Assembly (NCBI GenBank): GCA_020429915.1 | Contig: JAGQKV010000004.1 | Coordinates: forward strand, 1-49,427 | DNA length: 49,427 nt | Reading direction: 5' to 3' | From: Candidatus Omnitrophota bacterium | GTDB taxonomy: Bacteria > Omnitrophota > Gorgyraeia > Zapsychrales > Zapsychraceae | In this document: positions 33,738 through 43,127 of the stretch, one piece after another | How the letters are laid out: each line of letters opens with the position of its first letter | How positions within the stretch are numbered: the stretch's first letter is position 1 | Translations under genes and position numbers: made by a program | The notes under the pieces: generated by a model | Told to the model about the DNA's origin: nothing | The model's input: the letters and a program-made list of their open reading frames with translations, nothing else | Databases searched by the model: none

Positions 33738-34178
33738 TTTTCTCCTCCGAAAAGTAGAGTAAACGTATAAAAGAACTTTAACCATATGGTCAACTAGATG
33801 CGTGAATTGGGTGTGATCTAGATTTTTACACTATAAGGTGACCAGTATAGACGACGACTCCAAATAGTTATTTTTACCATCCCCCCTTTCTTATTCCAGA
33901 TTTGAATCGTCACTGGCTTTGTTTCAGCTGTCTGAGGCGTAACGGCACAATCCGTACCATATAGAGACACGCCGGGACACACCGAAACAGTTAAGCATTT
34001 ATTGGACTTTTTACCATAGCCCCACAGCAGTGTCAATATATATATGAGTTTTTTTGTTGCCGCTCTTCACTATATAAAACATTTATTCTCAACAATATGG
34101 AAAAACCGGGCGACCCCAGACTCCAAGATTCCGGTTAGTGCCGCCGGCGCAGGGACTTTGCCCCCTGCAGAAGAAAAA
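33738..34178. other. Porin promoter region
   Basis: 441 bases without a convincing gene. The proximal promoter candidate lies at 33764-33793. A second site on the minus strand has a perfect TTGACA near 34033-34038 with a weak -10 (TAAAAA) 17 bases on. A 72-codon open frame at 33818-34036 has no ribosome site or recognisable motif and is not called. A GCAGGG/CCCTGC hairpin sits at about 34150-34169, just past the tRNA. Confidence 0.5.
33764..33793 (-). promoter_or_regulatory. Porin promoter candidate with palindromic operator
   Basis: Minus strand TTGACC (33793-33788), 17 or 18 bases, then TTATAC or TATACG (33770-33764), about 30 bases before the ATG. The perfect palindrome ACCATATGGT (33781-33790) overlaps the -35 box, as a repressor operator would. 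Confidence 0.5.
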
Positions 34179-34251
34179 TGCGCCTAGGTGGACTCGAACC
34201 ACCCCCTCAGCCTTAGGAGGGCCGTGCTCTTTCCATCTGAGCTATAGGCGC
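34179..34251 (-). tRNA. tRNA-Arg, anticodon CCU
   Basis: 73 bases fold as a complete cloverleaf: acceptor GCGCCTA/TAGGCGC (7 pairs), D stem GCTC/GAGC, anticodon stem CGGCC/GGCTG with loop CTCCTAA (anticodon CCU, reads AGG), variable loop AGGG, and T stem GGTGG/CCACC with loop TTCGAGT. The discriminator base is A, and CCA is not encoded. It starts eight bases after the stop of the TPR gene and is followed by TTTTT, so it is probably processed from that transcript. Confidence 0.96.
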
Positions 34252-34259
34252 TAAAATCG

Positions 34260-36737
34260 TCAACGAACGGATCCCATCCGCCGCTTCATCTCAGCCGGCG
34301 GCTCAAAGCCGAGCAACTCCGCCTCTTCAAGATATTTCCTGGCCTCCGGGACCCGGCCAGCATTAAAACTGGTCACGGCCAGATTGACCCAGGCATCCAT
34401 ATGGTCGGGATTGTATCTCACCGTTTGTCGATACTGGGCAATAGCCTCGTCGAGATTATCCTGCTGGACATAAACATTCCCCAAATTAAAATGCGCCTCG
34501 GCATTGTCCGGATCATCGCGCAGAGCAAGACGGTAGTTGGCAACTGCCTCTTTGAGGCGGCCGGCTTCCTCGTAGGTATAACCCAGGTTGAAATGGGCCT
34601 GGGCATGCCTGGGCGCGACGCCGATCGCCTGTCGGTAATAACTCCGGGCTTGCTGAATGTCACCGCGGCCGTAGTATATGTCCCCGAGCCGCACCAAGGC
34701 ATCGGCATGCCGCTTGTCCTGTTTGACTACCTGTTCAAACCGTTTGAGCGCAGCCCCGCGATCCCCCTCATCCATCAGCAGAACTCCCAATGCATATAAA
34801 GCTTTGATTTCGTGCGGGTTTAGCTCCAAGGCACGACCGAGCGCCTGCTTGGCCGCCTCGCTATCGCCGGCCCGGAGGTAGATCAACCCTAAATTCACAT
34901 ATGAATCAGCACCCAAAGATTGCTGATTGGCATAGGTGACATACTCCTTGATGACATCGAACATTCCCGATTGCAAGGCCACGTTGTCCGGTTGCCGACG
35001 GAGATACTTTGCGTAAGTCTCGACCACCTTCAGATAGTCCGCCTCCCTGACCGGCGGAATCGTGAAATACTGCTTTAAGGCCAATGCAGCTTTATCCAAG
35101 TCCTTCAAATCCAAATAAATTTCGCCCAAATCAGCGTATACCTCCTTAAAACCCGGATCGATCTCAACAACCCGGCGGAATTTCGCCACAGCGTCGACAT
35201 ACAAGCCCAGGGACTGGTAGTACTGTCCGAGGCGGTAGGGAATATTCGGTAAATCCGGAGCGCTGGCCTCGGCCCGCCGCATCAGCGTGACGATATATTT
35301 GACCCGGCGCACCTGCTCTAGCTCTGGTTGACCCAGATTCAGTTCATAGCCTTGGGCCGCGACCCGGACCATTTGGCGATAACCGTCAACCGCCCGCTGA
35401 AAATCATCCTGCTCCAGCAACGCCACGGCTAGTCCGTTCAGAGCGACCGGCTCTTCCGGAAAAGACATTAACTGGTGCCGCCACAGAGCGATATCGTTTT
35501 GCCAGACATACGTTTGCCGAAAGGTCAGGATACCGAAAATCCATAGTGTGACGGCGAGTCCGGCGATGCTGGTCACACGTCCGCAGATAACCAACCATCG
35601 CCCCCCCTTCGTTTCGTGGTAGATCCATTGGCCAAGTCGGCCGGCCAACAACGAAAACCCCAATCCCGGCAGGTACATGAATCGATCGGCAGCAAAGCTT
35701 AACGATTTTGCAGATCCGAAGATAATTAGAAATATCAAAGAACAGGCAAAAAAAACGCAGGCAAACCGGAACCAGCGATCCCGACGCAGACGGATTAAGG
35801 CCAATATAACAACCAAAACGACAGCTAAACTTAACAGATATTCCGGTTGCGACAGTGACACAGGACCCGGCATCCGGACGATCGGAACCGAACCCACAGG
35901 AAGTAAATATTGCCTCAGATAGTATGCGGACGTCCAAACGGCAATCAGCAGCCCCTGCCCCAACGGCACGGAAAGTCCGCGAACCGTGGACGCAAAAGTG
36001 ATATAGGCAATACCACCCAGCACTACGGCTAAAGGAATTTTTTCAGCCAACGCCGCGGCATCCAACCGCCGGCCGCGAAACCAGTCCAGCAGTAGCAGCG
36101 CCGGTACAAGTCCCAGCGCCATCGGGTGGGCCAAAATCCCCAACAAACCAAAAAGATGCGCTCCCACCAGGCCTACCCATTGCCGAAATCGCCCGGTACC
36201 GCGCAGCAGCCCACCCAATCGGTAATCGTACAAGATAAAACTGAGCAAAAAGCAAAAGCTAAACAAAAGGTTCCGGCGCTGAGCTACCCAGGCCACAGTC
36301 TCGACGCGTAACGGGTGTACGCCAAAGAGCAACGCCGACAACGCAGCCGCCCATGGGCGCAAGCCCAGTCGCAGGGCCAGCGCATAGACAAGCAGTACAT
36401 TAAGAAGATGCAGGAAAAGATTGGTGGCGTGGTAAACACGCGGCGAGTCGCCGCCGAACCGGTAGTCGATTGCGTAACTCAAAACGGTCAGCGGGACGTA
36501 TTGGGGCGTCGTCTTTTGCGTCAGGATCCGGGCCAGCCCGTCGCCGTCCAACGGAGCGGAAACCGCTTCGTTCTCAGTTACATACGAACGATCGTCCCAT
36601 TGCAAGAAATCCGCCCGGAGGACGGGACTGAACGTGACATACACGCTCCCGGCCAACGCAAGGCAGATCAAAAAATGCGTGACAATTTTTCCAGCGTTCA
36701 TGTTCAACCACGGCGCCGCGGTCGAAACGTAGATCAT
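34260..36737 (-). CDS. Membrane protein with TMTC-like GT-C domain and TPR repeats
   Basis: 825 residues. The N-terminal 430 residues have about ten to eleven membrane helices with a DFLQWDD acidic first loop (GT-C type) and FGVHPLRVETVAWVAQRRNL, the signature of TMTC-like proteins. Residues 440-815 hold about nine TPR units (for example YVNLGLIYLRAGDSEAAKQA, ALGRALELNP, AHFNLGNVYVQQDNLDEA). Eukaryotic TMTCs are O-mannosyltransferases; the bacterial members are largely uncharacterised. The start is uncertain: a second ATG 12 codons in is possible. It follows apt by 33 bases and precedes the tRNA. Confidence 0.82.
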   Translation of the reverse strand: MIYVSTAAPWLNMNAGKIVTHFLICLALAGSVYVTFSPVLRADFLQWDDRSYVTENEAVSAPLDGDGLARILTQKTTPQYVPLTVLSYAIDYRFGGDSPRVYHATNLFLHLLNVLLVYALALRLGLRPWAAALSALLFGVHPLRVETVAWVAQRRNLLFSFCFLLSFILYDYRLGGLLRGTGRFRQWVGLVGAHLFGLLGILAHPMALGLVPALLLLDWFRGRRLDAAALAEKIPLAVVLGGIAYITFASTVRGLSVPLGQGLLIAVWTSAYYLRQYLLPVGSVPIVRMPGPVSLSQPEYLLSLAVVLVVILALIRLRRDRWFRFACVFFACSLIFLIIFGSAKSLSFAADRFMYLPGLGFSLLAGRLGQWIYHETKGGRWLVICGRVTSIAGLAVTLWIFGILTFRQTYVWQNDIALWRHQLMSFPEEPVALNGLAVALLEQDDFQRAVDGYRQMVRVAAQGYELNLGQPELEQVRRVKYIVTLMRRAEASAPDLPNIPYRLGQYYQSLGLYVDAVAKFRRVVEIDPGFKEVYADLGEIYLDLKDLDKAALALKQYFTIPPVREADYLKVVETYAKYLRRQPDNVALQSGMFDVIKEYVTYANQQSLGADSYVNLGLIYLRAGDSEAAKQALGRALELNPHEIKALYALGVLLMDEGDRGAALKRFEQVVKQDKRHADALVRLGDIYYGRGDIQQARSYYRQAIGVAPRHAQAHFNLGYTYEEAGRLKEAVANYRLALRDDPDNAEAHFNLGNVYVQQDNLDEAIAQYRQTVRYNPDHMDAWVNLAVTSFNAGRVPEARKYLEEAELLGFEPPAEMKRRMGSVR

Positions 36738-36770
36738 TACCGCGCAGGCGCTCTCCGGCGGAGGCCTAAG

Positions 36771-37313
36771 CTAGTACTTCAGGACGGAATAGACCTCAAA
36801 ATCCTTGAGTTTATCTTTACCTTTAAGTTCGCGCAATTCAATTAAAAAGGCGATCCCGGCCACCTCGGCCTTTTGTTCGGCGATCAGCTTCGACGTCGCC
36901 TCGATAGTTCCTCCCGTGGCCAGCAGGTCATCGACGATCAAGACCCTGGTTCCGGGTGTAATGGCATCCTCATGAATCTCCAAACTGTCCTCACCGTACT
37001 CCAGAGAATATGTTACGCTACGGGTCTTGCCTGGCAGCTTCCCTTTTTTGCGCACCGGGACGAATCCGACGCCCAGGGCATACGCCATCGCGGCGCCGAA
37101 AATAAATCCCCGTGCCTCCACGCCGACGACCTGGTCAATACCCGTATCACGAAATTTATCAGCCAGTAGGTCCACCGACTTCCGGAAGGCCTCGCGGTCC
37201 TTGAGCAGTGTGGTAATGTCCTTGAATACGATCCCCTCTTTGGGAAAATCATGGATATCGCGGATATGCTCTTTCAGCTCCGTTTCTTTTACGGCCTTCT
37301 TGTCAACTGTCAT
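36771..37313 (-). CDS. apt: Adenine phosphoribosyltransferase
   Basis: 180 residues, normal length. The N-terminal [15 protein letters not shown], the central [12 protein letters not shown] and the PRPP-binding [16 protein letters not shown] identify Apt, which makes AMP from adenine and PRPP in purine salvage. An extra N-terminal helix of about 12 residues precedes the family start. Its ATG overlaps the sensor-domain gene upstream by 11 bases, so translation is probably coupled. A LacI-type purine-like sensor beside a purine salvage enzyme may be meaningful, but that is inference. Confidence 0.95.
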   Translation of the reverse strand: MTVDKKAVKETELKEHIRDIHDFPKEGIVFKDITTLLKDREAFRKSVDLLADKFRDTGIDQVVGVEARGFIFGAAMAYALGVGFVPVRKKGKLPGKTRSVTYSLEYGEDSLEIHEDAITPGTRVLIVDDLLATGGTIEATSKLIAEQKAEVAGIAFLIELRELKGKDKLKDFEVYSVLKY

Positions 37314-38169
37314 CGTTGGTCACCTTTTTCGTTGTTTTGCGCTGCATGAGTTTTGTCGGCAGGATTTCCTTGTAAGGAAGTTGCAATTTACCGCGCGTGA
37401 TTTGGAAAAGTTTCTCGGCACCGATCCGCCCCATCTCGGCCAGGGGCTGGGATACGGTGGTCAGCGGAAACGACGAGCTCTGGATCAGCGGGTTGTCGTC
37501 GAATCCAACGACAGAAAGGTCATCGGGGATGCGCATACCCATTTCCTGCGCCACGTGGCACAGCTCCAGCGCCATCACATCGGAGGCAGCAAAAATGGCC
37601 GTCGGACGCTTCTTTAAATTCAGTAATTTCTTTGCCGCAGTTCGGGCCGGGGTCCGCAAAAAGTCACCGAAGGTAATGTAGGTGCGGGGGGTCTTGATGT
37701 CCAACTCCGCCAACGCCTCGCGAAATCCCTCCAGCCGCTTCAATCCGGCCTGCGTTGAAACGTCTCCGGCAATGGTGGCTATTTCGGAATGACCCTGCCG
37801 GTGAAAGAGCTTCACGATATTATACGCTGCCGTCCAATTATCCACGGCCACATAGTTGATTGGCTCATCGAGAATATTGTTAAGGACCATGCACGGCATC
37901 CCGCGACGGATGGCATTCTTGACCACATTAACATCGTTGTCGATATCCGCGAACAAAATACCGTCAATAAACTTGCGGTCCATGAGACTGGAATCCAGCC
38001 AGCCTTTGTGCTCCCCACGGTCTACGATATGAATCAGATAATCGGCCCGCAGGCGGCTAGCTGAAAGGCTGACGCCCCGGATGATCTCACCGGCATAGTA
38101 GGAGTGAAAGATATCCTCGAACCGGGGTATGACCAGAACAAATGTCGGTTTTCGCTTCTTCCTATTCAA
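37303..38169 (-). CDS. LacI-type sensor domain without a DNA-binding domain
   Basis: 288 residues if the TTG at 38169 is used; it overlaps the sigma factor stop by 8 bases. No ATG is available, and an in-frame TTG 21 codons earlier is the alternative. The chain begins with a basic tail ([16 protein letters not shown]), then a periplasmic-binding-protein fold of the LacI/GalR type: [67 protein letters not shown] and [11 protein letters not shown]. The N-terminal helix-turn-helix is absent in both readings. It may act as a ligand-binding modulator. The ligand is unknown. Confidence 0.75.
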   Translation of the reverse strand: MNRKKRKPTFVLVIPRFEDIFHSYYAGEIIRGVSLSASRLRADYLIHIVDRGEHKGWLDSSLMDRKFIDGILFADIDNDVNVVKNAIRRGMPCMVLNNILDEPINYVAVDNWTAAYNIVKLFHRQGHSEIATIAGDVSTQAGLKRLEGFREALAELDIKTPRTYITFGDFLRTPARTAAKKLLNLKKRPTAIFAASDVMALELCHVAQEMGMRIPDDLSVVGFDDNPLIQSSSFPLTTVSQPLAEMGRIGAEKLFQITRGKLQLPYKEILPTKLMQRKTTKKVTNDDS

Positions 38170-38986
38170 TGTCGTGGTTCTTTTCTTTTTGTTCAATGAT
38201 CTGACGGATTTTCTTGATGGTACCGGCTTCAATCTGCCGAACGCGCTCGCGGGAGATGCCTAATTCCTTGGCGATTTCCGCCAGGGTCCGCGCCTCGCCG
38301 TCCAACAAACCGTAACGCATCTCCAAAATGCGGCGCTCGCGCTCATTGAGAAGTTCCAGAAAACCCTTGGCACGCTCCTTATTGAAGAACTTTTCCAGCT
38401 CCTCATCCGGAGAGGCGATATTCTGGTCTTCGATAATGTCTTTCACCTGACCGTCACCGTCCTCGCCGATCGGCGCGTCGAGACTGGACATCTTGGCGAT
38501 TGAATTTTCCAGCTCCCGGACTTTATCCACGGTCACCTTGAGCTTTTTGGCAATCTCCCCGATGCGGGGTTTGCGCTTGTACTGGTGAGTCAGCTTTTCT
38601 ACCACTTTCTTATACTTAAGGATATCTTCGTTCATGTAGACCGGGACCCGGATCATTTTTCCCTGGTCGATGATGGCCCGTGATATCCCCTGCTTTATCC
38701 ACCAGGCGGCGTACGTGGAAAACCGGAACCCCTTTTCGGGATCGAATTTCTCCACACTCTTCATCAACCCGATGTTCCCCTCTTCGATCAGGTCGCTGAG
38801 AGGAACACCGAGATTGATATAGCGCTTGGCAATACTGATCACCAAACGCAGATTAGAGCGGATCATCTTGTCACGCGCTTCCTTATCGCCTTTCTGAACT
38901 TTGCGGGCGAGGTCGACTTCCTCTTCCGCCGTCAGCAACGGGATCGGGCGCACGTCCTTCAGGTATGCTTTGATAGGATCTGTCAT
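38162..38986 (-). CDS. RNA polymerase sigma-70 family factor (RpoD/RpoS-like)
   Basis: 274 residues from the ATG at 38986, five bases after the ppdK stop; an in-frame start 12 codons earlier would overlap ppdK. Region 1.2 (DPIKAYLKDVRPIPLL), region 2 (NLRLVISIAKRY, DLIEEGNIGL, FRFSTYAAWWIKQ), region 3 and region 4 (TLAEIAKELGISRERVRQIE) are all present. Region 1.1 is missing, which is usual for RpoS/group 2 sigmas and for the primary sigma of some lineages. I cannot tell which. It is transcribed with ppdK and the LacI-type sensor. Confidence 0.9.
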   Translation of the reverse strand: MTDPIKAYLKDVRPIPLLTAEEEVDLARKVQKGDKEARDKMIRSNLRLVISIAKRYINLGVPLSDLIEEGNIGLMKSVEKFDPEKGFRFSTYAAWWIKQGISRAIIDQGKMIRVPVYMNEDILKYKKVVEKLTHQYKRKPRIGEIAKKLKVTVDKVRELENSIAKMSSLDAPIGEDGDGQVKDIIEDQNIASPDEELEKFFNKERAKGFLELLNERERRILEMRYGLLDGEARTLAEIAKELGISRERVRQIEAGTIKKIRQIIEQKEKNHDIE

Positions 38987-38990
38987 AAAC

Positions 38991-41711
38991 CTACTTTTTC
39001 TTTGCCTGTTTCTTACCGCCATTCGCCTCGATCGCGGCTTGAGCCGCGGCCAAGCGCGCCACCGGCACGCGATACGGTGAACAGCTGACGTAGTTTAGCC
39101 CCACTTTAGCGAAGAATTTCACGGAATCCTGATCCCCCCCGTGCTCGCCGCAGACGCCGCATTTCAGATCACGACGGGAAGCGCGGCCACGCTCGACGCC
39201 GGTCCGCACCAGTTGCCCCACGCCTTCCTGATCGATCGACGCAAAGGGATCCTCCGGGAGGATCTTCTTTTGCAGATACTCCGGCAGGAATGAACCGATA
39301 TCGTCCCGGCTGTAACCAAAGGTCATCTGGGTCAGGTCATTGGTCCCGAAGGAGAAAAATTCCGCGTCGGCAGCCACCTTGTCGGCAACCAGGGTCGCCC
39401 GCGGAATTTCCATCATCGTTCCGACAAGATACTTGATTTTGGATTTCTTGTCCTGAATGATGGCATCGGCGGTCTTCCGTGTCAAATCCGCAAGAATCTG
39501 GAATTCCTGATCGGTCCCGATCAACGGGATCATGATTTCCGGAATCACCTTGACGCCTTTTTTGGCCACATTACAGGCCGCTTCGATAATCGCCGTGACC
39601 TGCATCTTGCAAATCTCGGGATAGGTGATCGACAGGCGGCAGCCGCGGTGACCGAGCATCGGATTGAATTCGTGCAGGGCCTCGACCTTACGCTTAACGA
39701 CGTTCACGGAAGTCCCCAGACGTTTGGCCATTTCGGCCTGCCCGGCCTTGTCGTGCGGCAAAAATTCATGCAACGGCGGATCCAACAGGCGGATGGTGAC
39801 CGGGTGACCGTCCATCGCCTTGAAGATTCCTTCGAAATCCTTGCGTTGGAACGGCAGCAGTTTGGCCAGCGCCTTCTCGCGACCGGCCTCATCCGAGGCG
39901 AGGATCATCTCACGAATCGCCCAAATGCGGTCCCCTTCGAAGAACATGTGCTCGGTGCGGCACAGCCCGATCCCCTCGGCGCCCAGCTTGCGGGCATTGA
40001 TGGTATCCTTGGGGGAATCGGCGTTCGTCCGCACATTGATCTTGCGGTATTTATCGGCCCACTTCATCAGCTCCAGGTACTGCTTACACAGCGGATGGTT
40101 CATGGCCTTTTTATTTCCGTCCACAACACCGGACACGACCGGAGAGGCCGAGGTCTCGACGTAACCGAACATCACTTCACCGGTGCTACCGTCGATCGAG
40201 ATCTCCTGACCTTCCTTGACGGTCCGGTTGCCGACTTTAATGCTTTTCTTCTTGTAGTCGATGTCCAGCGCCCCGCAACCGACGACGCAGCACTTGCCCC
40301 ATCCGCGGGCAACCACCGCCGCATGCGAGGTCATGCCGCCCGTGGACGTCAGAATCGCCTGCGCAGCCCACATCCCGCTGACATCTTCCGGCGATGTTTC
40401 CTTGCGCACGAGAATGACCTTCTCGCCCTTCGCCGCCCACTTCACGGCGTCATCAGCTGTGAACACGATCAGCCCGCTGGCCGCTCCCGGCCCGGCGGGC
40501 AATCCTTTGGCCAGCAACCGGTTGTCCCGGAGGGCCGCTTGCTTGGATTTCGGATCGAAGATCGGGAACAACAACTGGTTGAGCTGCTCGCCGTCGATGC
40601 GGCCCAAGGCCGTCTTCTCGTCGATCAATCCTTCCTTAACCATATCCACGGCAATCTTGATCGCCGCCAATCCGGTCCGCTTTCCGTTGCGCGTCTGCAG
40701 CATGTAAAGCTTTCCTTCCTGAATGGTGAATTCGACGTCCTGCATGTCCTTGTAATGTTTCTCCAGCTTGTGCCGGATTTTGTCCAACTCATCGTAAATC
40801 TTAGGCATGCGCTTCTTGAGCGTGGCGATCGGTTCGGGAGTCCGGATGCCGGCAACAACGTCCTCACCCTGCGCGTTTACCAGGTACTCGCCGTAAAACT
40901 CGATGGTACCGTCGGCCGGGTTGCGCGTGAAGGCCACGCCGGTCCCGGAAGACTCACCCATGTTTCCGAAGGCCATGGCCTGAACATTGACGCCGGTCCC
41001 CTTCAGTCCACGCAGCTTGTTGATGTCACGGTAGGCGATGGCGCGCGGCGCGTTCCAGGATCGGATAACCGCGTTGATGGCGTGCGTCAGCTGCTCGCGG
41101 GCTTCTGTCGGAAAGTCCTTTCCGACATGGCTCTTGTAGACTTTCTTGTAAGCCGCAACCACTTCCTTCAACTCGGCGGTGGTCAAATCGGTGTCCAGAG
41201 CGCGATTATACTTCTTTTTGATACGTGACAATTCATGTTCGAAATGGTCGTGGTGGACTTCCATACAAACGTCACCAAACATGTTGATGAAGCGGCGGTA
41301 GGAATCCCAGGCCATGCGCTCGTTACCGGTCTTCTTGGCCAAACCTTCCACAGCGGCGTCATTGAGCCCGAGATTGAGCACGGTGTCCATCATTCCCGGC
41401 ATGGATTGCGCGGCACCGGAGCGGACCGAGACCAGCAGCGGATTTTTCTTGTCCCCGAATGTGGCTCCCATAGATTTTTCGAGCTTGGCAATGTTCTTGT
41501 CGATTTCGGCATCCAGGGTAGGCGGTTTTTTCTCACCGTGGGAGTAGTAGTATTCGCACACGGACGTAGCGATCGTAAATCCCGGCGGAACCGGCACTCC
41601 GATCGACGACATCTCGGCCAGATTCGCCCCTTTACCGCCCAGAAGTTCCTTCATCGTCGCTTGACCTTCGGCCTTGCCGTTGCCGAAGAAATACACATAC
41701 TTCGTTGCCAT
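38991..41711 (-). CDS. ppdK: Pyruvate, phosphate dikinase
   Basis: 906 residues, normal to slightly long. An N-terminal ATP-grasp domain (LLGGKGANLAEM, SVRSGAAQSMPGMMDT), the phosphohistidine domain GGMTSHAAVVARGWGKCCV with His463, and the C-terminal PEP/pyruvate TIM barrel with CGVCGEHGGD near the end are all complete. It interconverts pyruvate + ATP + Pi with PEP + AMP + PPi, often running glycolysis in PPi-dependent anaerobes. A 26-base gap separates it from glyS. The presence of AGGAAAGG upstream supports the ATG. Confidence 0.96.
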   Translation of the reverse strand: MATKYVYFFGNGKAEGQATMKELLGGKGANLAEMSSIGVPVPPGFTIATSVCEYYYSHGEKKPPTLDAEIDKNIAKLEKSMGATFGDKKNPLLVSVRSGAAQSMPGMMDTVLNLGLNDAAVEGLAKKTGNERMAWDSYRRFINMFGDVCMEVHHDHFEHELSRIKKKYNRALDTDLTTAELKEVVAAYKKVYKSHVGKDFPTEAREQLTHAINAVIRSWNAPRAIAYRDINKLRGLKGTGVNVQAMAFGNMGESSGTGVAFTRNPADGTIEFYGEYLVNAQGEDVVAGIRTPEPIATLKKRMPKIYDELDKIRHKLEKHYKDMQDVEFTIQEGKLYMLQTRNGKRTGLAAIKIAVDMVKEGLIDEKTALGRIDGEQLNQLLFPIFDPKSKQAALRDNRLLAKGLPAGPGAASGLIVFTADDAVKWAAKGEKVILVRKETSPEDVSGMWAAQAILTSTGGMTSHAAVVARGWGKCCVVGCGALDIDYKKKSIKVGNRTVKEGQEISIDGSTGEVMFGYVETSASPVVSGVVDGNKKAMNHPLCKQYLELMKWADKYRKINVRTNADSPKDTINARKLGAEGIGLCRTEHMFFEGDRIWAIREMILASDEAGREKALAKLLPFQRKDFEGIFKAMDGHPVTIRLLDPPLHEFLPHDKAGQAEMAKRLGTSVNVVKRKVEALHEFNPMLGHRGCRLSITYPEICKMQVTAIIEAACNVAKKGVKVIPEIMIPLIGTDQEFQILADLTRKTADAIIQDKKSKIKYLVGTMMEIPRATLVADKVAADAEFFSFGTNDLTQMTFGYSRDDIGSFLPEYLQKKILPEDPFASIDQEGVGQLVRTGVERGRASRRDLKCGVCGEHGGDQDSVKFFAKVGLNYVSCSPYRVPVARLAAAQAAIEANGGKKQAKKK

Positions 41712-41737
41712 TTTTAGACTACCTTTCCTAAGTGAGT

Positions 41738-43045
41738 TTAATGAGAAAATTTATCATTGATGAAATTTTTCAGCTGATCAACGGCAATGCGTTGCTGCTG
41801 CATGGTGTCGCGGTCGCGGACCGTGACTTGCTTGTCTTCCAAAGATTCGACGTCGACCGTGACGCAATAGAAAGTCCCCACCTCATCCTGCCGGCGGTAC
41901 AACTTGCCGATGGCGGCCGTATCGTCGTATACGCAGGTCACGCTCTTGAGAAGATCCGACTTGATATTCTTGGCCATGGCCACGATATCGGCATTCTTTT
42001 TCAGCAGCGGCAAAACCGCCACCTTGGTCGGCGCCAAATCACGGTGTAGCTTGAGGACCACACGCGGCCGGCCCTCCACCTCTTCTTCATGATAAGCATC
42101 CGCCAGGAAAGCCAGAGTAGCCCGATCAACGCCTCCGGAAGGCTCGATCACATACGGAAAATAGCGCTCGTTGGTGATCTTGTCGTGGTAGCGGAGATCC
42201 TTGCCGGAAAGCTCCGCGTGCTGTTTGAGATCGTAGTCGGTCCGGTTGGCGATCCCCTCGAGTTCGGCCCAACCGAAAGGAAACCGGTATTCCACGTCCG
42301 TACAGCCTTTGGCGTAATGCGCCAGCTCATCTTCCCCGTGCGGACGCAGCTTGAGATTGTCCGCCCGGATGCCGAGATCGAGGTACCACTGAAAACGCTC
42401 CTGAATCCAGCGTTCATGACAGGCCTCGGAATCCTCCGCCGTCGTGAAATACTCGATTTCCATCTGCTCAAACTCACGCATCCGGAACACAAAATTCCCG
42501 GCTGTGATCTCATTGCGAAAGGACTTCCCGATCTGGGCGATCCCGAAGGGCAGGCGCCGGCTGGTCGAGTCGAGGACATTCTTAAAATTGACGAAAATGC
42601 CCTGGGCTGTTTCCGGTCGCAGGTACACTTCGGCACTGGTATCGCCTACCGCCCCCAACTGAGTCCGGAGCATCAAATTAAATTCGCGCGGTTCGGTGTA
42701 ACGGGTCCCGACTTTGGCACGCTCCTCCTCAGTGAGGTGATCGTACCGGTAACGTTTCTTGGTTTCCTTATCGTCAACCAACAGGTCGGTGAAATTTTCG
42801 GCATGGCCGGATGCTTTCCAGGTATCAGGATGCATGAGGATCGCCGCATCCAAACCTACCATATCGTCGCGACTGTGCACGACGCAGCGCCACCAGGCGT
42901 TTTTGACGTTCCGTTTGAGTTCCGAGCCGAGGGGACCGTAATCCCAGGCATTGGCGAGGCCACCGTAAATCTCCGAGGATTGAAAGATAAATCCTCTTCG
43001 TTTACAAAGTGATACGATTCTATCCATTAAATCCGCGTTACTCAT
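41738..43045 (-). CDS. glyS: Glycyl-tRNA synthetase, single-chain alpha2 type
   Basis: 435 residues of the eukaryote/archaea-like dimeric GlyRS, not the alpha2beta2 bacterial type. Landmarks are the N-terminal KRRGFIFQSSEIYGGLANAWDYGPLG, RPETAQGIFVNFKNVL, FGIAQIGKSFRNEI, REFEQMEIEYF, and a C-terminal anticodon-binding domain. It charges tRNA-Gly in the cytosol. The ATG lies eight bases after a TAGAAT -10 box and has no ribosome site, so translation of its mRNA is probably leaderless or nearly so. It heads the glyS-ppdK-sigma group. Confidence 0.95.
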   Translation of the reverse strand: MSNADLMDRIVSLCKRRGFIFQSSEIYGGLANAWDYGPLGSELKRNVKNAWWRCVVHSRDDMVGLDAAILMHPDTWKASGHAENFTDLLVDDKETKKRYRYDHLTEEERAKVGTRYTEPREFNLMLRTQLGAVGDTSAEVYLRPETAQGIFVNFKNVLDSTSRRLPFGIAQIGKSFRNEITAGNFVFRMREFEQMEIEYFTTAEDSEACHERWIQERFQWYLDLGIRADNLKLRPHGEDELAHYAKGCTDVEYRFPFGWAELEGIANRTDYDLKQHAELSGKDLRYHDKITNERYFPYVIEPSGGVDRATLAFLADAYHEEEVEGRPRVVLKLHRDLAPTKVAVLPLLKKNADIVAMAKNIKSDLLKSVTCVYDDTAAIGKLYRRQDEVGTFYCVTVDVESLEDKQVTVRDRDTMQQQRIAVDQLKNFINDKFSH

Positions 43046-43053
43046 GGAAAGTT

Positions 43054-43080
43054 ATTCTAACAAAAGCCGCCTAAAAAGCA
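43054..43080 (-). promoter_or_regulatory. glyS promoter, nearly leaderless
   Basis: Minus strand TTGCTT, 16 bases, extended -10 TGTTAGAAT with the hexamer TAGAAT at 43059-43054. Only eight bases separate it from the glyS ATG (43045), so the leader can be at most about two bases. Confidence 0.6.
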
Positions 43081-43127
43081 AGCCAATTATATATATACTA
43101 GTAAGGATTAAGGGGCCGAATTCCGGA

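Noticed and set aside
33818-34036. 72-codon minus-strand open frame upstream of the porin
   Set aside because: No ribosome site, and composition unlike neighbouring genes; the region is better explained as a promoter region.
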